Shown here in pieces: positions 1 to 8,473 of a stretch of 64,000 nucleotides of DNA (the first letter of the stretch is position 1; each line of letters begins with the position of its first letter). The notes below the pieces were generated by a model. The model saw only the letters and a list, made by a program, of their open reading frames with translations. It was not told where the DNA came from and did not search any database. A program made the position numbers and the translations under genes. Source of the DNA: Nonomuraea sp. NBC_00507 (GTDB lineage Bacteria; Actinomycetota; Actinomycetes; Streptosporangiales; Streptosporangiaceae); assembly GCF_036013525.1 (NCBI RefSeq), contig NZ_CP107853.1, positions 9,672,001 to 9,736,000 of the forward strand. Reading direction: 5' to 3'.

Positions 1-361
1 CCCTGATCCCGGGAAGGGATCGATGGTTCCCCGGCTCCGTGCCTCCTGGCTGCACGGACTCGGCAGGTCGCCGTCCGGTGTCGTGTTCGACAAGGGGACG
101 TACGGCGGCGACCGGCGGATCTCTATCTGGCTCACATCGGGGGACCGATGCGGATTCGCGGCGACATGGCTTGTCGCTGCGACGCCAGAAGCTACGCCGA
201 AACGTCAAGACTCGGCAAAGCGCCAGTCAGGTTGTAAAGATCCAACAACTGGTTCTGTCAGGTCCGAAACCCCTGTTGGAACGCCAGGTTCAGTTATGGA
301 AATGTGACCCTTCTCACAAACTGCGGCACACTGTCGTGTAAGGTCCCAATTGTCACTTTCG
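1..361. other. Left-edge intergenic region, no gene supported
   Basis: No reading frame here has a recognisable product or a convincing ribosome site. The right third (about 230-361) is less G+C-rich than its surroundings and carries CRP-type dyads, so it looks like the promoter side of a gene lying left of the window. A short dyad, GATCCC/GGGATC, sits at 5-21. Confidence 0.4.
303..318. promoter_or_regulatory. Candidate CRP/GlxR-family binding site
   Basis: TGTGA, six bases, then TCACA is a perfect match to the CRP-type palindrome recognised by actinobacterial Crp/GlxR regulators. A second, weaker version (TGTCA-N6-TCACA) follows at 351-366 and overlaps the stop codon of the methyltransferase gene. 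The likely target is a leftward gene outside the window; this is inference. Confidence 0.45.
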
Positions 362-1114
362 TCACACGCTTCGCGCCGTCATCCTGAAGCCGGTGGGCGG
401 GAGCGTTCCCGCGGCCATACGGTCCCGTTCGATGCGCCATAGCTCGTTGAGGACGTCGGTGCCGCCGTTCGTCACCTTTCCGCCGATATATCGTGACAAG
501 TACGGTTCTCGCCGCATGCTCGTGACCTGGAACCGTTCGGCAAGGGCGGCGAGCATGGCGTCCGCGGGGGTGTGGTCCCCATGCGCCTCGCGCCATCGCT
601 CGAGCGGGTCACGTCCGGGACCGCCGGGCTCGCGCGTGACATCCGCCACTCCCGCGGCGGCGAGCAACGATCCGGCATCGTAGAACCAGGTGGCTGCGGC
701 CAGGTCGGCCCAATCCCACCCGAACTCGTCCACCACCAGCAGCCCGCCCGGCCGGAGCAGTGACCGTACGCGGTCCAGCGCCGCCTGGAGCGGATGCACG
801 TGGTGCAGCGAGAGCGACATGACGACCGCATCGAACAACGATTCACCGTCGTAGTGGCGGACGAGCGCCGGGTCGTCGGCGGCGGAGTCGGGATAGGTCA
901 CGACATCGGCCTGCACCGCCGGCACCCCGGCCGCCCGCGCCGCTCCGACCGCCTCCGGCGAGATGTCGATAGCGGTGACCGAGTGACCGCGCCGCATCAA
1001 CTCGGAGGCCAGCACGCCCCGCCCGCAGCCGACGTCGAGGATCCGCTGCGGCTGCCGGGGAAGCACCTGACTCAGCCACGCGTACTGGTGGTTGTCCACC
1101 GTTTCTGTCTCCAT
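362..1114 (-). CDS. SAM-dependent class I methyltransferase
   Basis: The predicted cytoplasmic protein is 250 aa. Residues 27-33 (DVGCGRG) form motif I of a Rossmann-fold methyltransferase, an acidic residue follows at the end of beta-2 (AIDIS), and LRPGGLLVVDEF is the post-III segment. This is a Methyltransf_11/25-like domain with a C-terminal part ending in a basic stretch. The substrate cannot be told. The frame is open further upstream, but I chose METETV because earlier starts would run into the divergent LysR gene; ATG at 1126 is an alternative. It is divergent from the LysR gene, which may control it. Confidence 0.8.
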   Translation of the reverse strand: METETVDNHQYAWLSQVLPRQPQRILDVGCGRGVLASELMRRGHSVTAIDISPEAVGAARAAGVPAVQADVVTYPDSAADDPALVRHYDGESLFDAVVMSLSLHHVHPLQAALDRVRSLLRPGGLLVVDEFGWDWADLAAATWFYDAGSLLAAAGVADVTREPGGPGRDPLERWREAHGDHTPADAMLAALAERFQVTSMRREPYLSRYIGGKVTNGGTDVLNELWRIERDRMAAGTLPPTGFRMTARSV

Positions 1115-1139
1115 GCGACCGAGCATGACCGCCCGCAGC

Positions 1140-1188
1140 CATGCACACCACTGCAGGCTCGGCATGGAACCCATAAGCTCGGTGCATG
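1140..1188. promoter_or_regulatory. Dyad in the divergent methyltransferase/LysR promoter
   Basis: CATGCAC (1140-1146) and GTGCATG (1182-1188) form an inverted repeat 35 bp apart in the 71-bp divergent region; the right arm overlaps the LysR start codon. LysR regulators usually bind in such divergent spacers, but the classical T-N11-A element is not clear. Confidence 0.3.
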
Positions 1189-2106
1189 CTTGATGTGTGG
1201 TCGCTGAAGGTGCTGGTGGAGGTGGGGAGGCTGGGATCGTTCTCGGCGGCGGCCGAGGAGCTGTCGATGACGCAGCCCGCCGTGTCGCGGCAGATCGCCA
1301 CGCTGGAGCGGCACACCGGCGTACGGTTGTTCGAACGGCTGCCGCGTGGCGTCCGGCCGACGGACGCGGGGCGGGCGGCACTGGAGCAGGCGGATGAGGT
1401 GCTGCGGGGGTTGAGGCTGTTCGAAACGCGGATGCGGGCCTTCGCGACGGCGGAGGCGGGGCGGGTCCGGGTGTCGGCCTTCCCGAGCGCCGCGACCAGC
1501 TACCTTCCCGACCGGTTCCGTTCGTTCGCGGCCAGGCATCCGGACGTGGAGCTCTCCCTCACGGTCCGCTCCGGCGAGCACGACCCGTGCGCCGCCGTCC
1601 TGGACGGTGAGACCGACATCGCCCTCCTGACCTCCTGGGACATGGGCGGCCCTTCGGGAACCGCGGGCATGCCCGGGGTGGCGCTGACGCCGCTGCACGA
1701 GGACGAGCTGCTGGTCGCGCTGGCGGTCAGCCATCCGCTGGCGAAGCGAAGCCGGGTGCGGCTGCGGGATCTCGCGGCGGATCCGTGGATCGACGGCACC
1801 CATCCCGACTGCCTCGGTCCCATCGCCCAGCTCGCGGCGGCTCTGGGCCGGGCGCCACGGATCAGTCACGTGTGCGACGACTGGAACGGCAGGCAGGGGT
1901 TGGTCGCCGCCGGGGTGGGGGTGATGCTCTATCCGTCGATCGCGGGCTACTCGACCGCCCGCCCGGACATCCGGCTCCTGCGCCCCTCACCGCCCCTGCC
2001 GTCGCGCACCATCCTCGCCGCCACCCTGCCCCCGACCGACCGCCCTCCGGCCGTCTCCGCCTTCCTGAGCACGCTCACCTCCCTGCCCACCGACCCGGTG
2101 CGGTAG
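1186..2106 (+). CDS. LysR-family transcriptional regulator
   Basis: This 306-aa protein has the full LysR layout. The N-terminal winged helix-turn-helix covers about residues 1-60 (GSFSAAAEELSMTQPAVSRQ is the helix pair), followed by a linker helix and a periplasmic-binding-protein-like effector domain from about 87 to 290. The length is normal for the family. It is divergent from a methyltransferase, which is the natural first target to consider. The inducer is unknown. Confidence 0.9.
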   Translation: MLDVWSLKVLVEVGRLGSFSAAAEELSMTQPAVSRQIATLERHTGVRLFERLPRGVRPTDAGRAALEQADEVLRGLRLFETRMRAFATAEAGRVRVSAFPSAATSYLPDRFRSFAARHPDVELSLTVRSGEHDPCAAVLDGETDIALLTSWDMGGPSGTAGMPGVALTPLHEDELLVALAVSHPLAKRSRVRLRDLAADPWIDGTHPDCLGPIAQLAAALGRAPRISHVCDDWNGRQGLVAAGVGVMLYPSIAGYSTARPDIRLLRPSPPLPSRTILAATLPPTDRPPAVSAFLSTLTSLPTDPVR

Positions 2107-2143
2107 GCGGAGAAGATCTGCGGTGGCGAGGGCGCGGTGGCCC

Positions 2144-2189
2144 AGCGCCTTACCGGCGACCAAACCGGTGGGCGAGCGCCTTACGGGCG
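2144..2189. repeat. 31-bp-period duplication of the nlpC gene 3' end
   Basis: AGCGCCTTACCGGCG (2144-2158) and AGCGCCTTACGGGCG (2175-2189) differ at one base. The second copy contains the real stop codon of the leftward NlpC/P60 gene (TTA on the plus strand, 2181-2183); the first places another TAA at 2150-2152 in a different frame. Confidence 0.6.
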
Positions 2190-3155
2190 GACGGCGCCGG
2201 CGAGGGTGCGGCCGTAGTCGGAGAGCTGGACGACCTTGATGACGTCACCGGTCTGTGGCGCGTGCACGATCTCCCCGTTCCCGGCATAGATGCTGACGTG
2301 CCCCAGCCCTTCGCTGAAGATGAGGTCACCGGGCTGGAGGTCGTCCAGAGACACCTTGCGGTCGGCCCCCCACGCCCACTGCTGCCACGTCGTGCGGGGA
2401 AGCGACACCCCTCCGGCCTGCCACGCCGCCTGCGTCAGCCCCGAGCAGTCGAACCCGCCGGGCCCCGTACCCCCGTAGACATACGGCTTGCCGACCTGCG
2501 CGTACGCGAACCGCAGCACCGCCGCCGCGTTCCCCGACGCCGACCCTGTGTACTTGATGCCGGCGCTGCTGGGATTTCCGGGATTGTAGGCGCCCAGCTT
2601 CTTCAGGAGCTTCTTCTGCTCGGCGATCAGCTTGAGGATCTCCGAGCGTTCCTTCTCCACCCCGTCGCGTTCGCTGTCCGCCGCTTCCAGCGCCTCCTGC
2701 GCCTTGTCACGCTCGGCCTTCAGCCCGCGGTTCTCCCGGTCGAAAGCGGCGAGCTTCTGCGCCCGCTCTTGCGACATCTGCCCCGCGACCGCCAGCCGCG
2801 ACAGGAAGTCCTCGGGATTGCCCGCGCCGATCAGCCCGGGAAGGGAGATGACGTCGCCACCGAGCCGGTAGCTGTCCACGGCCATGTTGATCACCTGGGC
2901 CCGCAGGTCGGCGACCGTCTCCAGCTTGCGCTTGTAGCCGTCGTTCAGCTTGACGTAGGTGCTCTTGGCCTTCTTGTAGCGTTCCGTCGCCGTGTTGTAC
3001 TGGTCGACGACCTTGTCGGCCTTGTCGTTGAGCTTCTCGAGCTTGGCCTTCGCCTGGCTGATCGTGGGCTTGGGATCAGCGACGGCGGCTCCCATGGGGG
3101 ACAGCACCAGCCCGAACGCGATACCCACGGACACCGGTACCCGGCCAAACCTCAC
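2181..3155 (-). CDS. NlpC/P60 peptidoglycan endopeptidase with coiled-coil N-terminus
   Basis: This is a secreted cell-wall hydrolase of about 324 aa. It has a signal peptide, a long charged coiled coil (about residues 35-190, rich in K/E/A), a short linker and a C-terminal NlpC/P60 domain. The catalytic residues are visible: Cys in FDCSGL, His in GHVSIY and a third polar His in EIVHAP. This is the RipA/RipC-like arrangement in which the coiled coil restrains or localises the peptidase. I chose GTG 3155 because GGGAGG lies seven bases upstream and a TACTAT -10 element precedes it; ATG 3179 is possible. The family cuts the D-Glu to diamino-acid bond in stem peptides. Confidence 0.88.
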   Translation of the reverse strand: MRFGRVPVSVGIAFGLVLSPMGAAVADPKPTISQAKAKLEKLNDKADKVVDQYNTATERYKKAKSTYVKLNDGYKRKLETVADLRAQVINMAVDSYRLGGDVISLPGLIGAGNPEDFLSRLAVAGQMSQERAQKLAAFDRENRGLKAERDKAQEALEAADSERDGVEKERSEILKLIAEQKKLLKKLGAYNPGNPSSAGIKYTGSASGNAAAVLRFAYAQVGKPYVYGGTGPGGFDCSGLTQAAWQAGGVSLPRTTWQQWAWGADRKVSLDDLQPGDLIFSEGLGHVSIYAGNGEIVHAPQTGDVIKVVQLSDYGRTLAGAVRP

Positions 3156-3189
3156 TGTGTCGCCTCCCAGGGATAACATCTGGGGCGAA

Positions 3190-3195
3190 ATAGTA
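3190..3195 (-). promoter_or_regulatory. Candidate -10 element of the NlpC/P60 gene
   Basis: Read on the minus strand this is TACTAT, close to the TANNNT consensus, and would start transcription about 28 bases before the GTG start. A -35 box is not clear. Confidence 0.4.
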
Positions 3196-3239
3196 CAGAA
3201 GTGGCGGCTGGGGTTGTCCCCAAATCGTCAATTCGTAAC

Positions 3240-4562
3240 CTAGGCCCGGCCGAGCCGACGCAGCAGCAAGGCAGACGGAACGGGTCTGGCTCCCATCCGC
3301 CTGACGGACTCGGCCACCTCGCGGTCCGACGACACCACGGCCATGGCCCGGCCGGGCGGCTCCGCGCGTACGAGCTGGCGGATCAGGTCGTCCGCGGTCT
3401 CCCCCGGCGCGCTGAACAGCACCCGCACCCCGCGCGGCGCGACCACCTGGACGGGGGCGTTGAGCTCGGCGCCGTCGAACACCACGGTCACCTCGACCCT
3501 GGTCTGCGCGACCAGCCCGCCGAGCCCGGTCATCAGCCGGTTGCGCTGGTCGGCGAGCGTGAGCGTGCCGTAGCCGGTCTTCGTGACGTTGTATCCGTCG
3601 ATGACCAGGTGCACCTGCGGCACCGCCAGCAGCTGGTCGAGCAGCTGCGGGTCGTCGTCGGCGAGGGCGCGCGCGGGCACCGCGCGCACGCCGGGCCGCT
3701 CGCCCGTGACGGCGGCGACCGAGTCCGCGGGCCGGCTGATCGTCGTGGGCAGGGCGAGCTCCCGACGCAGCCCGGCCGAGGCGTCCTGCAGCGCGTCGAG
3801 CAGCACCCTGATGCGGGCGTCCTCGATGCTCCTGCCCTCGCGGGCGGCCCGGCGCGAGGCCTCGAGCTGCTTCTCGACGTCGGCCAGCCGCTCACGCAAC
3901 CGCCGCAGCTCGGACTCGCCGGCGCTGCCCGCGACCACGGCGGCCGACCTGGCGTCCTCGGCCGCGCGCTCCATCTCCTCGGCCCGCGCGACCGCGGCCT
4001 TGGCGCGCTCGCGGGCGTCGTGGAGTTTGCGCCGCAGGTCGGAATTCTCGGCGCGGGCGAGCTTGACCTGCTCGCGCAGCCGATCGGCCTCCTCCTTGGC
4101 GGCGCTCTTCTGCGCGGCGAGCTGCTCACGCAGCCGCGAGACCACCTCTTCGCGCTCCGACCCCTCGGCCGCGGCGGCCGACTGCTCCAGGTCGGTGCGG
4201 GCGAGCTCGATCATCTCCTCCCAGCCGGGCGGCCGGATGAGGTAAGCCGCCGCGGCCACGAGCACGGGATCGGCGGCCGGCGGCACCTGGCCCTCGGCCA
4301 GGGAGGCCACCAGCTCGGGCCACCCGGCGGCCACCGACTCGGCGACCAGCTCGCGGAACTTCTTGTCGTTCTCCAGCTGCGCGGCGATGGGCGCGCTGCC
4401 GAGTTTGGCCCGCTTGCGCGGGTCGAATTTGGCGATGCCGCGCAACGGCGGTGGAATGGAGGCACCGGGCATCGTCCCGAGGACTTGAGCCGCCAGGTCG
4501 ACGACATTGAGCCGCACCTGCTCGGGAAGCGGGCGAGACAGGCCTTCACCCGCTGAACTCAT
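3240..4562 (-). CDS. NYN-domain (PIN-like) RNA-binding protein with coiled coil
   Basis: The protein is 440 aa. The N-terminal 120 residues are predicted helical, residues of about 125-245 form a strongly charged coiled coil, and the C-terminal 170 residues are a YacP-type NYN domain. That domain opens with VHLVIDGYNV, whose Asp and Asn are the usual metal/nucleic acid site, and has a second acidic strand at VVFDGAEL and VVSSDREV. YacP/Rae1-like proteins bind or cut RNA on ribosomes, so a role in RNA processing is plausible but not shown. The frame stays open far upstream; ATG 4562 is preferred because AAGGGAC lies upstream and the phosphotransferase gene is divergent. Confidence 0.8.
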   Translation of the reverse strand: MSSAGEGLSRPLPEQVRLNVVDLAAQVLGTMPGASIPPPLRGIAKFDPRKRAKLGSAPIAAQLENDKKFRELVAESVAAGWPELVASLAEGQVPPAADPVLVAAAAYLIRPPGWEEMIELARTDLEQSAAAAEGSEREEVVSRLREQLAAQKSAAKEEADRLREQVKLARAENSDLRRKLHDARERAKAAVARAEEMERAAEDARSAAVVAGSAGESELRRLRERLADVEKQLEASRRAAREGRSIEDARIRVLLDALQDASAGLRRELALPTTISRPADSVAAVTGERPGVRAVPARALADDDPQLLDQLLAVPQVHLVIDGYNVTKTGYGTLTLADQRNRLMTGLGGLVAQTRVEVTVVFDGAELNAPVQVVAPRGVRVLFSAPGETADDLIRQLVRAEPPGRAMAVVSSDREVAESVRRMGARPVPSALLLRRLGRA

Positions 4563-4706
4563 CCCACTTGTCCCTTCGTGACATGCCCTTTCAGACAAGG
4601 GTACGGCTGCCGCGTACCTGACCGTAACGGCCACCTGCGTATGGACGAGCGCTTGGTTGGGGGTGTACGACTGTGCCGGGGCGCCTGTTGAGCCGGGAGG
4701 CCGGTC

Positions 4707-5765
4707 ATGACCGAGCAGATGCGTACGTCCACCCGCGACCTGGAACAACTGCATGATCAGCTGACCGCCTGGCTCCGCGGCAGGGTCGGCAGGGACGCCT
4801 CGGTGTCCGGACTGTCCAGACCGACGAGTAACGGCATGTCCAGCGAGACCCTGTTCTTCACCGCCACCTGGGATGAGCAGCGAACGCGCTGCGTAGCACG
4901 GCTCGCACCGGCGGGAGAAGCCGTTCCGGTCTTTCCTTCGTACGATGTGCGGGCGCAGTTCGACGTGATGCGCCTGGCCAGGGAAATAGCTGGAATTCCA
5001 GCGCCCAGGGTCCTCTGGCTCGAGCCGGATCCCGGTCCACTCGGCACGCCGTTCTTCGTCATGGAATGCGCTGAGGGCGAGGTGCCGCCGGACGTGATGC
5101 CGTACACGTTCGGCGGGTGGCTGTGCGACGCCGCTCCCGAGGACCAGCGCAGGTTGCAGGACGCCAGCGTCGGGATCGTGGCGGCGCTGCACCAGGCGCC
5201 GTTCACGCCACGGGAGCTGTCCGTGATCGGGACCGGCGGGCTGCGGGCGCACGTCGAGGCGCAGCAGGCGTACTACGAGTGGGCGCACGGCAAGCGGCGC
5301 ATCCCCCTGCTGGAGCGGGCCTTCGGCTGGCTGGAGTCGCACTGGCCGGAGGATCCCGGGCCCGATGTGCTGTGCTGGGGCGACGCCAGGATCGGCAACC
5401 TGATGTTCCAGGACTTCACCCCGGTCGCGGTCCTCGACTGGGAGATGGCCGCCGTGGGGCCGCGCGAGCTGGATCTCTCCTGGATGATCTTCCTGCACCG
5501 GTTCTTCCAGGATCTCACCGTCGCCGCGGACTTCCCCGGCATGCCTGGATTCATGCGGCGTGACGACGTATGCCAGAAATATCGGGAGCTGACCGGCTAC
5601 CAGCCCCGCGACATGGACTTCTACGAGATGTACGCCGCCCTCCGGCACGGGATCATCATGGCCCGGGTGTGGCGCAGGATCCATTTCGGCGAGCAGCCCG
5701 ATCCGGCCGACCCCGACGACCTGGTCCTGCACCGGGCCACGATCGAGCAGCTGCTCAGTCGTTAG
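4707..5765 (+). CDS. Aminoglycoside phosphotransferase (APH)-family kinase
   Basis: This cytoplasmic protein is 352 aa with the APH/choline-kinase fold. LCWGDARIGNLMF is the Brenner catalytic loop with the catalytic Asp and metal-binding Asn, and VLDWEMA supplies the second metal Asp. The closest family pattern is the ACAD10/FadE-associated group (phosphotransferase family protein) found in actinobacteria, which act on hydroxyacyl compounds or are uncharacterised. Resistance is not implied. The start has GGGAGG upstream. It is divergent from the NYN gene, and its last 11 bases overlap the end of the convergent response-regulator gene. Confidence 0.8.
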   Translation: MTEQMRTSTRDLEQLHDQLTAWLRGRVGRDASVSGLSRPTSNGMSSETLFFTATWDEQRTRCVARLAPAGEAVPVFPSYDVRAQFDVMRLAREIAGIPAPRVLWLEPDPGPLGTPFFVMECAEGEVPPDVMPYTFGGWLCDAAPEDQRRLQDASVGIVAALHQAPFTPRELSVIGTGGLRAHVEAQQAYYEWAHGKRRIPLLERAFGWLESHWPEDPGPDVLCWGDARIGNLMFQDFTPVAVLDWEMAAVGPRELDLSWMIFLHRFFQDLTVAADFPGMPGFMRRDDVCQKYRELTGYQPRDMDFYEMYAALRHGIIMARVWRRIHFGEQPDPADPDDLVLHRATIEQLLSR

Positions 5766-6411
5766 CGTCGTAGACCAGCAGCGCCACCTGGACCCGGTTG
5801 TTGAGGTCCAGCTTGGTCAGGATCCGCGAGACGTGCGCCTTGACCGTGGGCACGCTCATGTAGAGCTCGCGCGCGATCTCGGCGTTGGACCTGCCCCGGC
5901 CCACGGCCAGCGCCACCTCGCGCTCGCGCTCGCTGAGCCGGCCGAGCAGCTTCCTGGCCCGGTCCGTACGCTGCTCCGCGCCGCCGTCCGACACGTGCGT
6001 GATCAGCTGCCGGGTCACCGCCGGCGACAGGATCGGCTCCCCGGCGGCCACCTTCCTGATCGCCTGGACGAGGTCGCCGGGCGCGATGTCCTTCAGCAGG
6101 AACCCGGCCGCCCCCGCCCGCAACGCCCGCAGCACCTGCGCATCGGCGTGGAACGTGGTCAGCACCACCACCTCGGGCGGCGACGACGTGCCCCGCAGCG
6201 CCTCGGTGGCGGTGAGACCGTCGACGCCCGGCATGCGGATGTCCATCAGCACCACATCGGGCCGGTGCTCGGCCACCAGCGGCGGCACCTCGGAACCGTC
6301 GCCGGCCTCGGCCACGATCTCGATGTCGGCCACGCCGCCCAGGATCATCGACAGCCCCGCCCGCACCATGGCGTCGTCGTCGACGATCAACAGCCGGATC
6401 GGCCCCGTCAT
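5755..6411 (-). CDS. NarL/FixJ-type response regulator
   Basis: The protein is 218 aa. The receiver domain occupies residues 1-125, with the acidic pair in LLIVDDD, phosphoacceptor Asp in VLMDIRMPG, Thr in VVLTTFHAD and Lys in FLLKDIAPG. A LuxR-type HTH follows at about 150-212 (LSEREREVALAV...IARELYMSVPTVKAHVSRI). It is co-transcribed with the histidine kinase: the kinase stop and this start share ATGA. The target genes are unknown; the divergent PH-domain operon is a candidate. Confidence 0.92.
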   Translation of the reverse strand: MTGPIRLLIVDDDAMVRAGLSMILGGVADIEIVAEAGDGSEVPPLVAEHRPDVVLMDIRMPGVDGLTATEALRGTSSPPEVVVLTTFHADAQVLRALRAGAAGFLLKDIAPGDLVQAIRKVAAGEPILSPAVTRQLITHVSDGGAEQRTDRARKLLGRLSEREREVALAVGRGRSNAEIARELYMSVPTVKAHVSRILTKLDLNNRVQVALLVYDAND

Positions 6412-7652
6412 GCGTCCTCCAAGGTCGTCTCCACCGGCCACGGCAGCCAGGCGCGTACCACGAACTCCCCCTCGGGCGTCGGGCCGTGCTCCAGTGTGCC
6501 GCCGGCGAGCTCCGCCCGCTCCGTCAGCCCGATGAGTCCCGCCCCCGCCCCGGGCAGACGCAGGGGGCGGCGGGACCACAGCGGGTTGCGTACCTCCGCC
6601 GACAGCCCCTTGCCGCGCATGCCCGCCACGGTCACGGTCACCGGCGCGCCGCCCGCGTGCTTGCGCGCGTTGGTGAGCGCCTCCTGGACGATGCGGTAGA
6701 CGTTGCGGCCCAGCCCTTCCGGCACGTCGTCCGCCCGCAGGTCGAGCCGCACGTCCATGCCCGCCTGCCGGCACTCCTCGACCAGCGTCGGCAGGTCGGC
6801 CAGCGTGGGCTGCGGCCGGTCGGGCACGGTGTCGTCCCCCGTGTCGTCCGCGCCCGGCCGCGCGTGCCGCAGCACGCCGATCACCTCACGCAGATCCTGC
6901 AGCGCCAGGTGGGCGTTGGTCCTGATGGCCCCGGCCGCCTTGGCGATCTCGCCGGCGGGCGCGTCGGGCCGGAACTCCAGCGCGCCGGCATGCAGGCTGA
7001 GCATCGAGATGCGGTGCGCGAGCACATCGTGCATCTCCCTGGCGATCCGCTCGCGTTCGAGCCGCTTGGCCTCCTCGGCGGCGATGTCGGCACGCTGCCT
7101 GAGCGACCAGATGAGCTGCCGCCTGGCCCTGATCACGATGCCCCACGCGTACACGGTCAGCACGAGGGCCGCGCCGATCAGGCCCCATGTCAGCGGGTCG
7201 ATGTCCTCCTGTGGCCGGAGGGCGACGTACGGCACCAGGGTGATGAGGGCCAGCAGCGTGATCGGCCCGGAGATCTTGAACGGCCGGTGCACCGCCACGG
7301 TGAACAACGCCACGATGGACGCGCCGCCGACGAGCTCCAGATAGGACGACAGCACCCCGGTCACCAGCGCGAGCGCGACCGGCCAGCGGCGCCGCAGCCA
7401 GACCGCGACGCACGCCAGGGCCCCCGTCACCTGCTCGATCGCGATGACCGGCTCCGGCTGCTTCTCGATCTCCGGCAGCCCCAAGAGCGTGATGCCGCAG
7501 GCAATCAGGAACATCGTGATGTCGACGATCCAGTCGCGCAGCGAGCGCCGCACCCGGCGGCCCTCGCGGCCGTCGCCGAGCAACACCGACGGGAGCACCC
7601 ACCGGTATTCGGGGACGAGCTCGTCCCGCCCTCGCGCTCGCGTCACAGGCAC
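6408..7652 (-). CDS. HisKA_3-type sensor histidine kinase
   Basis: The protein is about 414 aa. Several N-terminal membrane segments (about residues 25-160) lead into a dimerisation helix with the phosphoacceptor His in IAREMHDVLAHRISML. A degenerate HATPase_c domain at the C-terminus has an N-box (VYRIVQEALTNARKHA) and a G-rich stretch (PGAGAGLIGLTERAEL). It is the DesK/NarX-like partner of the response regulator just downstream (ATGA overlap). The start is uncertain: GTG 7652 with an upstream GGAAGGG is preferred over GTG 7646. There is no large extracellular loop, so it probably senses a membrane-located signal. Confidence 0.88.
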   Translation of the reverse strand: MPVTRARGRDELVPEYRWVLPSVLLGDGREGRRVRRSLRDWIVDITMFLIACGITLLGLPEIEKQPEPVIAIEQVTGALACVAVWLRRRWPVALALVTGVLSSYLELVGGASIVALFTVAVHRPFKISGPITLLALITLVPYVALRPQEDIDPLTWGLIGAALVLTVYAWGIVIRARRQLIWSLRQRADIAAEEAKRLERERIAREMHDVLAHRISMLSLHAGALEFRPDAPAGEIAKAAGAIRTNAHLALQDLREVIGVLRHARPGADDTGDDTVPDRPQPTLADLPTLVEECRQAGMDVRLDLRADDVPEGLGRNVYRIVQEALTNARKHAGGAPVTVTVAGMRGKGLSAEVRNPLWSRRPLRLPGAGAGLIGLTERAELAGGTLEHGPTPEGEFVVRAWLPWPVETTLEDA

Positions 7653-7757
7653 CGAGATTAGGCCCTTCCACCGGCTTGGCGACACCGACCAAAGTCGCAG
7701 CCGGGCGAGACCTCCGGCCGACGCGGGAGGAGCCGGCCGGGCAGGACGCTGGTGCGT

Positions 7758-7985
7758 ATGGAAGCGGTATTGAAGGTGTTCGGCTGGCTGCTGCTCCTGC
7801 AAGGAGTGGCCGGCCTGGTGAACGCCGTGCTCGGATGGTGGCGGTGGGCCGAGAGCCTGATCGTGGTCAACCACGTGGCGTTCCTCGACGGGTACGAGGT
7901 GTTCGCGGGCGTCGTGATCGGCGTGCTCGGCTTCGTGTTGCTGGCGGTCGCCGACTCGGCGAAAAAGGCGGAGGCGGGCGAATGA
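7758..7985 (+). CDS. Small two-helix membrane protein
   Basis: The protein is 75 aa, unrecognised, with two hydrophobic segments (about residues 2-22 and 42-66) separated by a short loop containing WWRW, and a charged C-terminus. Its TGA overlaps the ATG of the next gene (ATGA), so it belongs to the operon of two PH-domain membrane proteins. GTG 7752 is an alternative start closer to the AGGA ribosome site. No function can be assigned. Confidence 0.65.
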   Translation: MEAVLKVFGWLLLLQGVAGLVNAVLGWWRWAESLIVVNHVAFLDGYEVFAGVVIGVLGFVLLAVADSAKKAEAGE

Positions 7986-8473
7986 GCACGACGTCGCTGC
8001 GGCCGCCGCGCCACCAGGCCGATCCGCGGGCGATCCCGTGGTGGACCGTGCAGTGGCTGATCCTCATGGTGCCGGTCGCCGCCGGGGCGGTGGTGTCGTA
8101 CTGGGTGTTCACCGACCGGCCGGTCTGGCTGGGGACGGTGGTCGCGGCGTTCGCCGTGGGCTGCCTGGTGCTCGCGGTGGTGGCGCCGCGGGCCTCCTAC
8201 CGGGTGGAGCGGTGGGAGGTCACCGACGAGGCGGTCTACACGCGCAAGGGCTGGCTGACGCACACCTGGAAAGTGGCGCCGATGTCACGGATCCAGCGGA
8301 TCGACACCGCGCGGGGGCCGGTGCAGCGATGGTTCGGGCTGGCGGACGTCACGGTCACCACGGCGTCGTCGGCGGGCGCCGTCAAGATCGAGGCTCTGGA
8401 CCACGCGCTGGCCGCCGACCTGGCCGAACGCCTGACCGCCATCACTCAGGCCACCCCCGGTGACGCCACATGA
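7982..8473 (+). CDS. PH-domain membrane protein (bPH2/YdbS-like)
   Basis: The protein is 163 aa. It has two transmembrane helices near the N-terminus (about residues 17-60), then a bacterial pleckstrin-homology domain (PF03703 type). Diagnostic segments are YRVERWEVTDEAVYTRKGWL and MSRIQRIDTARGPVQRWFGL, the latter being the family signature around the turn after beta-3. YdbS/YdbT pairs are common and poorly understood; in Bacillus they are linked to stress and bacteriocin tolerance. It is coupled by ATGA overlaps to both neighbours. Confidence 0.85.
   Translation: MSTTSLRPPRHQADPRAIPWWTVQWLILMVPVAAGAVVSYWVFTDRPVWLGTVVAAFAVGCLVLAVVAPRASYRVERWEVTDEAVYTRKGWLTHTWKVAPMSRIQRIDTARGPVQRWFGLADVTVTTASSAGAVKIEALDHALAADLAERLTAITQATPGDAT

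Noticed and set aside
2101..2140. GCGGTGGCG-like repeats after the LysR stop
   Set aside because: Copies are irregularly spaced and do not preserve the stop codon, so they were not counted with the stop-spanning duplications.
3240..5732. 830-aa leftward open frame
   Set aside because: Only the part from ATG 4562 shows family similarity and codon logic (NYN protein); the upstream part is antisense to the phosphotransferase gene.
4707..5765. Phosphotransferase as an antibiotic-resistance gene
   Set aside because: The APH fold alone does not show drug specificity, and the sequence resembles the broad metabolic group.
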